A program made the translations under genes and the position numbers. DNA of 64,000 bases. Source: Dehalococcoides mccartyi. GTDB taxonomy: Bacteria; Chloroflexota; Dehalococcoidia; UBA2979. This document shows positions 8,011 to 17,187 of this stretch, in pieces; the stretch's first letter is position 1, and each line of letters begins with the position of its first letter. The notes under the pieces are model-generated. The model was not told where the DNA came from. It saw nothing but the letters and a program-made list of their open reading frames with translations, and made no database searches. The DNA lies in contig CAMBFG010000002.1 in assembly GCA_945865925.1 (NCBI GenBank), positions 76,421-140,420 of the forward strand, in the 5' to 3' direction.

Positions 8011-9089
8011 CCGTTGGGGAGCGTGCGCACGACAACGATGTGGTCGGTCGCGGACTCCGGTGCCCACACCTCGCCGGGGCGGCCGTGGATCTGGCGCACG
8101 TTGCCCGCGCGACCCTCGAGTGGGAACGACTTGAACTCGGTGGTGGCAGGGTCGTACCGGACGAGGGCGTTCGCGCCGAAGTCGGAGAGCCAGATGGCAC
8201 CCCGTTCGTCGACATAGACGGCGTAGGCCTGCGGGTCAGAGCCGGGGAGTTTGCGCTCGGCCCATGACTTCGTAATGGGGTCGTAGACGCCGACCTGCCC
8301 GGCGGTCCACTCGCTCACCCACACGCGCCCCTGCGCATCGGCCCACACACGACGCGAGCCCTGCCCCTTCGTCGGCGGCTCGATGACCTCCGCACGTCCG
8401 CTGTCCACGTCGATGCGGGCGATATGGCTGGCGGCGAGCGAGGCGTACCAGACGGTGCCGTCTGGAGTGGTGGTCATGCCGTACGGGCCTGCGCCACGTG
8501 GGGCGTCGAAGACCCGTACTTCCTTCGTGGCGGGGTCGACGACGCCGTAGACGCCGGACTGGCCGGTGAACCAGACGCGACCACGCCGGTCGAAGGTGGC
8601 GGTGTTGAGGTTGGCGCGCGGACGGTCTGCGGGGAGCGGGTACACCGTGACGGCATCGGTCTTCGGGTCCACTCGGACGATCGCGTTGAGACCGCCGTCC
8701 GTGACCCAGGCGGCGCCATCCTTGTCGACGATGACGCCGTGCGGCGCGGAGCCAGCGCCAAGGGCGATCTGACGCGTCTTGCCCGTCTTCGGGTCGAGGT
8801 AGCCGAGGGCGCCCTGGCGCTGGGCGGTGTACCAGACACCCCCATCAGCGGCGGGCGCGACATCGTGCGGGCCGGCGCCGGAGGGCACGGCGTAGCGCTG
8901 TGTCTCGAAGCGGAGGGCGCCGACGACGGCCGCTGTCCCGGACGCTGCAGGCGACACCGAGGGCGATGGGGCAGCGGATGTCGCGGATGCGGCCGAAGGC
9001 ACAGCGGGTGCGCTCGGCTGTTGCGAGGCGCCACAGGCAGCGAGCATCACAGCGAACGGGAACGCGATGAGGAGTGCGCGGGCAAGCAT
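8007..9089 (-). CDS. Virginiamycin B lyase-like (Vgb/NHL-repeat) lipoprotein
   Basis: Signal peptide with lipobox MLAACG; repeated GPHDVAPAADGGVWYTAQRQGALGYLDPKTG / HGVIVDKDGAAWVTDGGLNAIVRVDPKT blades. Confidence 0.85.
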   Translation of the reverse strand: MLARALLIAFPFAVMLAACGASQQPSAPAVPSAASATSAAPSPSVSPAASGTAAVVGALRFETQRYAVPSGAGPHDVAPAADGGVWYTAQRQGALGYLDPKTGKTRQIALGAGSAPHGVIVDKDGAAWVTDGGLNAIVRVDPKTDAVTVYPLPADRPRANLNTATFDRRGRVWFTGQSGVYGVVDPATKEVRVFDAPRGAGPYGMTTTPDGTVWYASLAASHIARIDVDSGRAEVIEPPTKGQGSRRVWADAQGRVWVSEWTAGQVGVYDPITKSWAERKLPGSDPQAYAVYVDERGAIWLSDFGANALVRYDPATTEFKSFPLEGRAGNVRQIHGRPGEVWAPESATDHIVVVRTLPNG

Positions 9090-9366
9090 CGAAGGCACCG
9101 GTGACACCTCCTCGCAACGGGGTACGCTCAAACCGTAGCACTCGGATTCGCCCTCGGAGCGCCCGTTGATTCGCAAGTAAGTCCGGCCGATGACTGAGTC
9201 CCGCCCTTCGAGGCGGTGATCGGGCGCGCCTTCGGCGCGTGGACTTGCAGCATCCTCCTCGTCATCGACCGTCTCGCCTCGCGCAACCAGTCATCGGAGG
9301 GTGGGCGGTTGGTGGAGCGTGAGCCGCTGACGTGGTGAGGGTGGCGACGCCGGTATGCTGGTCGGC

Positions 9367-9567
9367 ATGTCGCGTCTCGAACCCCTGCTCGAAGAATTCC
9401 TCATCGCCCTCGGGCTGATGACCGTGCTCGCCGTGATCGTGGCGCTGCTCTTCTGGTGGGTGACGGGACAGTCACCCTGGCCGTACGTGGTGATCGCTGA
9501 GATCGGCGCATTCGGTTGGGGCACGGCGATGCTGGCGCTGGCCTCACCTCGAAATCGCCGTCGATGA
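9367..9567 (+). CDS. Small membrane protein
   Basis: MSRLEPLLEEFLIALGLMTVLAVIVALLFWWVTGQSPWPYVVIAEIGAFGWGTAMLALASP; TATGCT 7 nt upstream of ATG 9367. Confidence 0.6.
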   Translation: MSRLEPLLEEFLIALGLMTVLAVIVALLFWWVTGQSPWPYVVIAEIGAFGWGTAMLALASPRNRRR

Positions 9568-9929
9568 TGCTGGTCTGGGCTGCTCGGGTGGCCGCGCTCG
9601 TTGCGGTCGCCGTCGCGTGCTACCTCACGCTGACGCCGGACCCGACGGGCGCGGGGGCGCTCCCCGACTGGGCGGGGCACCTCATCATCTTCGCGGGCGT
9701 GGGCGCGAGTTTCGCCGTCCTGCGTCGCGTGTCCGGGTGGCGAGCGGCCTCTCTCATCGGCCTCGGGGCGGCGGTGGCCCTCGTGGGCGTCGGGACCGAG
9801 GTGGGTCAGGCGTTCACGCCGCGCGACCCAACACTGCGGGATCTGGCGTTCGATCTGGTAGGCGGACTGTCCGCGCTACTCGGTGTGGACCAGGTGGCGT
9901 CTCGACTCGGGGGACAGCGGACGGGCTGA
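9564..9929 (+). CDS. VanZ-like membrane protein
   Basis: LTPDPTGAGALPDWAGHLIIFAGVGASFAVLRR...GVGTEVGQAFTPRDPTLRDLAFDLVGGLSALLG; VanZ motifs; ATGA overlap with previous gene. Confidence 0.82.
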   Translation: MMLVWAARVAALVAVAVACYLTLTPDPTGAGALPDWAGHLIIFAGVGASFAVLRRVSGWRAASLIGLGAAVALVGVGTEVGQAFTPRDPTLRDLAFDLVGGLSALLGVDQVASRLGGQRTG

Positions 9930-10100
9930 CTGGAACGACATCGCAACGACGCGGGCGAGTCGGTTCTGCCGACGTAGGCCCGACTGCGTACGCTAGACCG
10001 GCGCACAGAAACCTCACACCGAGTTCTGACGCAGGCTCAAAGAGTTCGATACACGATAGGTCTGGCCAGACGCTCGAACCCCTGAAGGACGAAGAATCCC

Positions 10101-10913
10101 ATGGACAATGATGACGCCCCGGTCGGCCGGATCCTGTCACGACGCGAGGCACTGATCCTGCTCGGGTCGGCCTCCCTCGGTGCCGCGTTCCTCGCCGCCT
10201 GCAGCGACGACTCACCGATCGCGAGGGCGACGGCGAGCGTGACCGGTAGTCCTTCAGCCACCGAGGCGACCGCGACCGCTGCCGCCTCGGCAGCGGCGAG
10301 CGCGACAGCGGCGGTCGCTGTGCCTTCGTGCATCGTGCGGCCCGAACTGACCGAGGGGCCGTTCTTCATCGACGAGAAACTCAACCGCTCCGACATCCGG
10401 GTGGAGCCGTCCGACAACAGCATGATGCCGGGAACTCCCCTCGTCCTGACGGTGAACGTGGCGTCAATCGCGACGAACGCATGCAGCGCCCTCGTTGGCG
10501 CGGTCGTCGACATGTGGCAATGCGACGCCGCGGGGCGGTACTCCGATGTGCAGGATCAGGGAGCGGACACGCGAGGGAAGAAGTTCCTGCGCGGGTCTCA
10601 GGTCACGGACGCCAGCGGCAAGGCCACCTTCACGACGATCTACCCCGGCTGGTACCAGGGGCGCGCGACGCACATCCACTTCAAGATCCGGCGCTCCGTC
10701 GGGGGAAAGACCTCCGAGTTCACCTCGCAGTTCTTCTTCGACGAGGCCGTCTCGGACGAGGTGTACGCGAAGGCGCCGTATCTGACGACGGGCAACCGCA
10801 CGAAGAACGCGACGGACGGCATCTTCCGCGAATCGGGCGGCAAGCTGACGCTCGCGCTGACGAAGACCGCGACCGGCTACGCCTCGACGTTCGACATCGG
10901 GCTGCAGGCCTAG
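10101..10913 (+). CDS. Intradiol ring-cleavage dioxygenase-like lipoprotein
   Basis: Tat-like SRREALILLGSASLGAAFLAAC signal with lipobox; ELTEGPFFID, VVDMWQCDAAGRYSDV, IYPGWYQGRATHIHFKI. Confidence 0.9.
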   Translation: MDNDDAPVGRILSRREALILLGSASLGAAFLAACSDDSPIARATASVTGSPSATEATATAAASAAASATAAVAVPSCIVRPELTEGPFFIDEKLNRSDIRVEPSDNSMMPGTPLVLTVNVASIATNACSALVGAVVDMWQCDAAGRYSDVQDQGADTRGKKFLRGSQVTDASGKATFTTIYPGWYQGRATHIHFKIRRSVGGKTSEFTSQFFFDEAVSDEVYAKAPYLTTGNRTKNATDGIFRESGGKLTLALTKTATGYASTFDIGLQA

Positions 10914-11116
10914 CCCGCGGGCGTCGAGGTCACCCAGGCGATCGCCTGCTTCGGGCAGAGGCGGATCGCCCGATCGACCCTCACCCGCTGATCCTCAGGC
11001 ACGTCATCGACGATGACCTGACCCCAACCGTCGGCGTCGATCTTGAAGACGTCCGGTGCGGTGATCGCGCAGCGCCCATGGCCTTCACATTGGTCCGGGT
11101 TAATTTCGACTCGCAT
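10910..11116 (-). CDS. Ferredoxin (P450 partner type)
   Basis: MRVEINPDQCEGHGRCAITAPDVFKIDADGWGQVIVDDVPEDQRVRVDRAIRLCPKQAI; single-cluster ferredoxin directly downstream of the P450. Confidence 0.9.
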   Translation of the reverse strand: MRVEINPDQCEGHGRCAITAPDVFKIDADGWGQVIVDDVPEDQRVRVDRAIRLCPKQAIAWVTSTPAG

Positions 11117-11130
11117 GGCCTCGACCTCGC

Positions 11131-12411
11131 TCAGCGCGCCGGCGTGAACGTCACCGGCAGGTGCTTGATGCCGTTGATGAAGTTGGAGCGCAGCCGCTCC
11201 GGCGGACCGGCCACCTGGATGTCCGGGAAGCGGCGGAACAACTCTTCGAACATCACGCGCATCTCCTTGCGCGCAAAGCCCGCACCGAGGCAGAAGTGCT
11301 CGCCAATGCCAAATGCCAGGTGGTCGTTTGGCGTCCGCGTGATATCGAAGCGGTACGGGTCGGGGAAGATGTCCTCGTCCCGGTTGGCCGACGGGTACCA
11401 CATGAAGACGCGGTCGCCGGAAGCGATCTTCGTACCGCGCACCTCGACGTCCTCGGTCGCGACGCGCGACATGTGGTGGAGCGGGGAGGTCCAGCGCAGG
11501 ATCTCCTCGACCGCGCCGTCGATCAGCGACATGTCGGCCTGCAGGCGCGCACGCTCCTCAGGGTGCTCGCAGAGGGTCACGAGGCCGCCCGAGATGGCAT
11601 TCCGGGTCGTCTCGTTGCCCGCGAGGATGATCAGGAAGCAGAAGGCGAGGATGTCCTGCTCCGTCAGACGTTCGCCATCGACATCGGCTTCCAGCAGGAT
11701 GCTGATGAGGTCGTCCTTCGGTTCCTTGCGACGCTGGGCGAGGATCTCGGCGAAGTAGCCGAGCATGCGCATTTCGCCGCTCATGCTGGTCTGGCGCTCG
11801 GCCTCGCCAGAACCCCGGATCTCCTCGGGCACCTCAGCCTGGTACTCGGGGTCGCCGGCGCCGAGGACGCTGTTGGTGAGTTCGAACATCAGCGGCCAGA
11901 CGTCCTGCGGGAGGCCCATCATCCCTCAGATGACAGCGAGCGGGAGTTGGCTTGCGATCTCCAGGACGAAGTCGCACCCATCCCTCGATGCCACCCGGTC
12001 GAGGATCTCGTTAGTGACAGCGCGGATCTGCGGCTCCATCGCATTCACCGCACGAGGGGTGAAGCCCTTGTTCACGAGACGTCGCATCTTCACGTGGCGC
12101 GGCGGGTCCATCGTGATCAGACTCACGCCACCGTCGCCCGGTCGAGGTGGGACGTAGTCCCCGGTGTCGCGCAGCCCGGCGCCAGCGATGCCCATCGAGG
12201 AGATGAAGAGTTCAGGGTGGCGCGAGACGTAGAGGATGTCCTCGTACTTCGTGAACGACCAGAAGCCGTTCAGGCGCTCCGTGCCCGGATGCCATGGCAC
12301 CGGCCGCTCCCGACGGAGGGTGCGGAATGCCTCGTGTGCCTCGTTCTGTTCGAAGAGGTGCGCGTCCTGGAGGTTGATCCCGAACGGGAGCAGCGCGGGG
12401 TCGATCGGCAC
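11131..12411 (-). pseudogene. Cytochrome P450 interrupted by one in-frame TGA (11926-11928)
   Basis: N-part ORF 11926..12411 and C-part ORF 11131..11922 lie in the same frame, separated by TGA GGG (..LPLAVI * G MMGLPQDVWP..). C-part has LAGNETTRNAISGG and heme motif FGIGEHFCLGAGFAR. Confidence 0.88.
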
Positions 12412-12439
12412 GGGGGACCTCCTCGGACTCGCCTACTGC

Positions 12440-13171
12440 CTACTGACAGCGGGCCAGATGCTCCTTGAGTAGCCGGTTGAACTCGTCCGGCGCTTCGAGG
12501 TTGGACAGGTGCCCGGCACCCTCGATCACCGCGAGCGAGGCACCAGCGACCTGGGTAGCCATCGGCTTGGTGACGTCGGCTGGAATCAGCGCGTCCGCGC
12601 TCGACGTGATGATGAGCGTCGGCACCTTGATACCGGCGAGGTCTGGGGTCGAGTCGACGCGGTCGGCCATCGCCTCCGAGGCGCGCGCGATCGCCTCGGC
12701 GGGCTGGCGCTGGATCATCGCGCGGATCGCGATGCGCAGGTCGGGTGAGGCGTGCTCGGACAGCAGCGGCGGCGGGCTACTCGCGAGGAAGTCATTGCCC
12801 TCGGCCCGCAGTCGCGTCGCGAGGTCGGCCCGGCGCTGCTTGCCAGCGTCGTCGTCACCGCCGGATTTCGTGTTCGCCAGGACGAGGCCGGCCACGAGGT
12901 CGCGGTGTCGCCGCAGGAATGAGAAAGCGACGTAGCCACCCATCGACAGGCCACACACCATGACGCGGTCAATGCCAGTGCCTCGGAGAGCCATCGCAGC
13001 GGTGTCGGCGGCGGCATCCATCCAGCCCGCACGCTCCGCCAGCGGTGCGCCACCGAACCCCGGGAGGTTCACGGCGACCACCGGGCCGGCCTCGCTCAGG
13101 CCAGTGACCTGCGCCTCCCACATCTCGGCGTCGAGCGGAAAGGCGTGCAGCAGCAGGATGCCAGTCGTCAT
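12440..13171 (-). CDS. Alpha/beta hydrolase
   Basis: LLLHAFPLDAEMWEAQ, CGLSMGGYVAFSFLRR, VPTLIITSSADALIPADV, EGAGHLSNLEAPDEFN. Confidence 0.92.
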   Translation of the reverse strand: MTTGILLLHAFPLDAEMWEAQVTGLSEAGPVVAVNLPGFGGAPLAERAGWMDAAADTAAMALRGTGIDRVMVCGLSMGGYVAFSFLRRHRDLVAGLVLANTKSGGDDDAGKQRRADLATRLRAEGNDFLASSPPPLLSEHASPDLRIAIRAMIQRQPAEAIARASEAMADRVDSTPDLAGIKVPTLIITSSADALIPADVTKPMATQVAGASLAVIEGAGHLSNLEAPDEFNRLLKEHLARCQ

Positions 13172-13257
13172 GTTCGATCCCTCTCACACGCGGAGCGGCT
13201 CCACGTCGTCGTCAAGTCAGTGCAGCCAGTATGCCCCCTCTGCCGCGGAGACGGGAC

Positions 13258-14202
13258 TCAGTCGGCCGAACCCGTCAAGAACCGCCGAGGCACGTCGACG
13301 AGCATCGTCTGGATGTCCTTCTCGCTGACGCCGGACGCCCGCAGCGCGGGGACGGCGACGGTGCTCACGAACAGGTAGCGCGTGGGGCCGGGCGAAGCCG
13401 GGGCGGAGGCACCCGCCCGAATCGGTGCAGGCGCGTAGTCATGGCCGAGCATGAGGCGGTCGACCCAGCCTCGGTCGATCAGCGCCTTCACGGTGGCATT
13501 CCGGGTCTCCCACGAAGGGCGGCCAGCCGCGCCGGGGTAACGGTCCATCGACAGGTAGACGCCCGTCTTGAGCATGGTTTCGAGGTACGCGATGTCGTCC
13601 GTGTCCGCGCTGTGGCCGATGCAGATGCGCTCCATCGGAGCACCTTCCTCCTGGAAGATCTGCACCTGGCGCGAGCCGACCTGCTCCGGGGCCCAGTGGT
13701 GAGTGCTGATCGGGCAGTTGGTCTGCTTCAGGGCGCGCGCGGCACCTCGAAGGATGCGCTCGCCCTCGGGCGTCACGCCGCCGATGTCGTTCGCTACCTT
13801 GATGGCGCCCGCCTTGATGCCGGTGTCCTCGATGCCCACCTGGATCTCGCGGACGAAGATGCTCGCAATCTCGTCGAGGTCACGCGCCCAGAAGGACCGC
13901 GGCACGTCGCGCCAGATGCCGGTGGCTGCGATCACGTTGAGGCCGGACGCCCTCGACACCTCACGCATGAAGGAGACGTCACGGCCAAGGTCGGGCGTGC
14001 TGAGGTCGATCACCGTGCCGATGCCGCCAGCCTTCGCCTCCGCGAGCTCGCGGATGGTGTTGGCCTTCGTCAGGTCCCAGTCGAAGAGCCACGGGTAGTG
14101 CTTGTTGTCCTCGCCCATCCCCACGAGCACATGCTCGTGACTGAGCGTGACCCCCAGTTTCGAGGCGTCGACTGGTCCAAGTACGGTCTCGACTGCTGGC
14201 AT
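13258..14202 (-). CDS. Phosphotriesterase-family metal-dependent hydrolase (PTE/lactonase-like)
   Basis: LGVTLSHEHVLVG, GTVIDLSTPDLGRDV, PISTHHW, ERICIGHSADTDD, RLMLGHDYAP; PTE-family metal-ligand motifs. Confidence 0.9.
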   Translation of the reverse strand: MPAVETVLGPVDASKLGVTLSHEHVLVGMGEDNKHYPWLFDWDLTKANTIRELAEAKAGGIGTVIDLSTPDLGRDVSFMREVSRASGLNVIAATGIWRDVPRSFWARDLDEIASIFVREIQVGIEDTGIKAGAIKVANDIGGVTPEGERILRGAARALKQTNCPISTHHWAPEQVGSRQVQIFQEEGAPMERICIGHSADTDDIAYLETMLKTGVYLSMDRYPGAAGRPSWETRNATVKALIDRGWVDRLMLGHDYAPAPIRAGASAPASPGPTRYLFVSTVAVPALRASGVSEKDIQTMLVDVPRRFLTGSAD

Positions 14203-14273
14203 GCTGTACCTCCCCCGCAGGCTCTATTCCACGCCAGGCTCCCGAGGCGGCATCCTACGCTCTCGCCCCGTGC

Positions 14274-15128
14274 CTAGGTCTTCGGCGTCATCTCGCGGTA
14301 GACACGCTCCACGCCAGCGCTGAGGCCTGCGAAGCCACGCCAGTGGCCAAAGCGACCCTCGAGGGCGACGCGTACCGCCTCGATACCAGCAGGGACGGGG
14401 CGGCCCTCGCGATGCGCGGCCTGAGCGGTCGTCACGAACGCGGCGATGAAGTCGCGGGCCTCCTCCATCGCGGGCCGCGTGCCGATGGGGCCATGGCCGG
14501 AGACAAAGCGGTCGAAGGGGAGGTCGAGGATGCGGCTGTCGGTCTCGATCCAGTCCGCCATGTAGCCATCGACCATGTAGGGCACGCCAGCGTCCTGCGC
14601 CACGTCGCCCGTGAAGAGCAGGCCGTCGTCCGGAAGGTTGATGAAGATGTCACCGCTCGTGTGCGCTCGGCCGAGGTAGACGAGATCGATGCGACGGCCG
14701 CCGAAATGCAGTTCGAGGCGCTGGTCGAAGGTGAGCGTGGGCGGAGTGATGCGGACCGTCTTCATCTCCTCGGACCACGCGATATTCCGCGCGACAACAC
14801 CCTGCTTCCACCCCTCGCCGAGTTCCTCGAGCTCGCGGCGGCAGTTCACGTGACCCACGATCGTGACGTCCGTGAACTCCTCATTCCCGAAGGCATGGTC
14901 CCAGTGTGCGTGGGTGTCCACGACGTAGCGGATCGGCTTGTCGGTGATCTTGCGGACGTCCGCCCGCAGGTCACGCGCGAACGAGGGCAAGCGGAGCGAA
15001 TCGATGACGAGCACACCGTCGTCGCCGACGATGATCCCGGCGTTAGTCAGGCCCTCGTGCAGTCGTGCATAGACGCCTCGTGCGACCTCGACGATCTCGG
15101 TCCGCGCGCCGTTGCTCTGGCTCACCAT
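14274..15128 (-). CDS. MBL-fold metallo-hydrolase
   Basis: YVVDTHAHWDHAFGNEEF; LLFTGDVAQDAGVPYM; SGHGPIGTRPAM. Confidence 0.9.
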   Translation of the reverse strand: MVSQSNGARTEIVEVARGVYARLHEGLTNAGIIVGDDGVLVIDSLRLPSFARDLRADVRKITDKPIRYVVDTHAHWDHAFGNEEFTDVTIVGHVNCRRELEELGEGWKQGVVARNIAWSEEMKTVRITPPTLTFDQRLELHFGGRRIDLVYLGRAHTSGDIFINLPDDGLLFTGDVAQDAGVPYMVDGYMADWIETDSRILDLPFDRFVSGHGPIGTRPAMEEARDFIAAFVTTAQAAHREGRPVPAGIEAVRVALEGRFGHWRGFAGLSAGVERVYREMTPKT

Positions 15129-15199
15129 CGCGTGCTCCGTCCTCAGCCATCTGGCCGGCGCGAGCATACGAGGTCAGCGCGCTTCGCGGCGCCCGAGCA

Positions 15200-16048
15200 C
15201 TACTTCAGGCGCACGCCGACGGCCAGACCGTCGTGGTCGGAGCCAGGGAGGTCGAACACCTGCTCGTCGCAGGCGGCAAGGTCGCGGATCAGGACGTGGT
15301 CGATGCGGATCGAGAGATTGAGGGTCGGCGTGTGCGTCGGCTGCTGTGACGCGGTGGAGACCGGCCGCACACCAGAGCGCCTCAAAAAGTTGAGGAATTG
15401 CGGGGAGTAGATTGTGGCGTTGAGGTCCCCAATCACCACCACCGGCCCCGTGGCCTGCAGGATCTCCCATTCCAGGAGGCTGTACTGCTTGCCATGCTCC
15501 CGGTAGGTGATGGTGCTGAGCGACGGGATCTCGTGCGTGCCCAGAACCGTCACGGCCTGGTCGCCTACACGCACGCGCGCCGCGAGCGGCTCGCGTCCGG
15601 GGATCGGCGGATCGAGGGGGACGCGTCGCATGTCCTCGAGTGGCAGCCGTGAGGCGAGGGTGACCCATGGCGTCTCCGTGGAGATGCGGTACGGGTACGC
15701 CTTCGCCAGTGCCGGAGAAAAGTCCTCGAACTCCAGCGTCAACTCCTCGAAGACCACGATGTCGGGGGATTGCGCAAGGACCGCGTCCGCGAGCGCGCTC
15801 AGTTGGGGGTTGCCGACCAACACGTTCGCGGTCACGACTCGAAGGGCCGCAGTCTCGGGACATGAGCGTCCACGTACTAGTAACAGGTTCACGCTGAGCA
15901 TGACGACGGCCCACAGCATGAAGGGCACAGCTGCGAGTGCCACCAGTTTCCACCGACGAAAGATGACGACGGGAACGATGAGCAGACCGAGGGGAAGACC
16001 GAAGTAGGGCGCGAAGTTCAGCGCGCCATCGATGACCCACACGGGCAT
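15200..16048 (-). CDS. Endonuclease/exonuclease/phosphatase (EEP) family membrane-anchored protein
   Basis: N-terminal TM helices then RVVTANVLVGNPQL, DIVVFEELTLEF, VVVIGDLNATIYSPQF, IDHVLI, GSDHDGLAV. Confidence 0.88.
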   Translation of the reverse strand: MPVWVIDGALNFAPYFGLPLGLLIVPVVIFRRWKLVALAAVPFMLWAVVMLSVNLLLVRGRSCPETAALRVVTANVLVGNPQLSALADAVLAQSPDIVVFEELTLEFEDFSPALAKAYPYRISTETPWVTLASRLPLEDMRRVPLDPPIPGREPLAARVRVGDQAVTVLGTHEIPSLSTITYREHGKQYSLLEWEILQATGPVVVIGDLNATIYSPQFLNFLRRSGVRPVSTASQQPTHTPTLNLSIRIDHVLIRDLAACDEQVFDLPGSDHDGLAVGVRLK

Positions 16049-16125
16049 TGCCTCTCGTCAGAGGCAGCGGACACCACCTCGTGACAAGGATGCCATCCAG
16101 CGCGTGGTCAGCGGCTATTCAAATG

Positions 16126-16156
16126 ATATCGCGATGGCACCCCGCCATATCGATAT
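16126..16156. repeat. Imperfect palindrome, putative operator
   Basis: ATATCGCGATGGC-acccc-GCCATATCGATAT, 11/13 arm match, upstream of the membrane-protein gene. Confidence 0.4.
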
Positions 16157-16238
16157 GAGGGCGTATCTCAGCGGCACGTACATTCCGAGCACGGAGTCGC
16201 AAGGGATGCATGTCGTGGTACAGGGCGGTCAGGCAGTC

Positions 16239-17036
16239 ATGGATGAGACTCCCTCTCGACGACGAGTACGTCTGCGGGTCCCTGATCGGGTGCGCCCGTT
16301 TCTCCGCCTGGTGGTCGTCGCGCTGATCGTCGTCGCCGCCGACACGGCGACTGCCCAGCTCAGCCGTCGGGGCGGCACCTTCGATTTCGAGCCGGTCACG
16401 GTGCTGCGGATCCTCTCGGCGCTCACGATCCTGCGCTACCCCCTCGCCGGGTTCGTGCTGTCGCTCGAGGTGGACAAGTGGGACTGGTTCTGGCTGGGGA
16501 TGGGTGATCAGAGCCCGGCGGCGCAGGAGGTCTACCAGCACTGGGACAAGAGCGTTGACCTGATCTGCCTGGGCATCGCCGCGATCGTGGTCCTCAAGTG
16601 GCCCGACACGCGGGCGAAGGTATTGGCACTCGGGTCATTCGCGTGGCGGAGCATCGGACTCGCCGTGTACTTCGCCACGGATCAGCGCTGGCTGCTCATC
16701 ATTTTCCCGAACGTCTTCGAGAGCATCTTCCTGCTGTATCTGATCTTCCGAGTCCTCAGCGGCCACCAGCGGATGCTCTACAGCCGAAAGGCGATGGTGC
16801 TGGTCACCCTCGCGCTGCTGATACCAAAGGTGGCGACCGAGATCTTCCTGCACTTACTCAACGACCGCCCATGGAACCGCTACCAGCTGATGTCAGGTGA
16901 CCTCTCGATCCTTGATGCATGGATCTGGGGTGGCCTGCTGTACTTCCTGCCGCTGTTCGCCCTCGTCATGCTCGTGACTCACGCGCACGGCCGGGCCACA
17001 CACGGAGACCCCGAGGCGCAGGTGAGCGCCGTGTAG
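16239..17036 (+). CDS. Polytopic membrane protein of unknown function
   Basis: Multiple hydrophobic segments; likely start MDETPSRRRVRLRV at 16239 (N-terminal part of track ORF looks non-coding). Confidence 0.7.
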   Translation: MDETPSRRRVRLRVPDRVRPFLRLVVVALIVVAADTATAQLSRRGGTFDFEPVTVLRILSALTILRYPLAGFVLSLEVDKWDWFWLGMGDQSPAAQEVYQHWDKSVDLICLGIAAIVVLKWPDTRAKVLALGSFAWRSIGLAVYFATDQRWLLIIFPNVFESIFLLYLIFRVLSGHQRMLYSRKAMVLVTLALLIPKVATEIFLHLLNDRPWNRYQLMSGDLSILDAWIWGGLLYFLPLFALVMLVTHAHGRATHGDPEAQVSAV

Positions 17037-17067
17037 TCGAGGTGGACGAGGGCGTGGGAAGGGTTGG

Positions 17068-17139
17068 TGAGCCCGCTCGGATTCGAACCGAGGACCGATG
17101 GATTAAAAGTCCACTGCTCTACCGCTGAGCTACGGGCCC
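17068..17139 (-). tRNA. tRNA-Lys (anticodon TTT)
   Basis: Reverse complement GGGCCCGTAGCTCAGCGGTAGAGCAGTGGACTTTTAATCCATCGGTCCTCGGTTCGAATCCGAGCGGGCTCA; cloverleaf arms and GGTTCGAATCC T-loop. Confidence 0.93.
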
Positions 17140-17187
17140 CAGCCTCGGATGGTACACGGCGCGTCGGGTGACGGCCTCCGCCTTGCC

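Noticed and set aside
11926-11928. TGA in the P450 as selenocysteine or recoded stop
   Set aside because: TGA is used as a normal terminator throughout the window (many ATGA overlaps) and no Sec machinery or SECIS-like element was evident; mutation, error or reinitiation is simpler.
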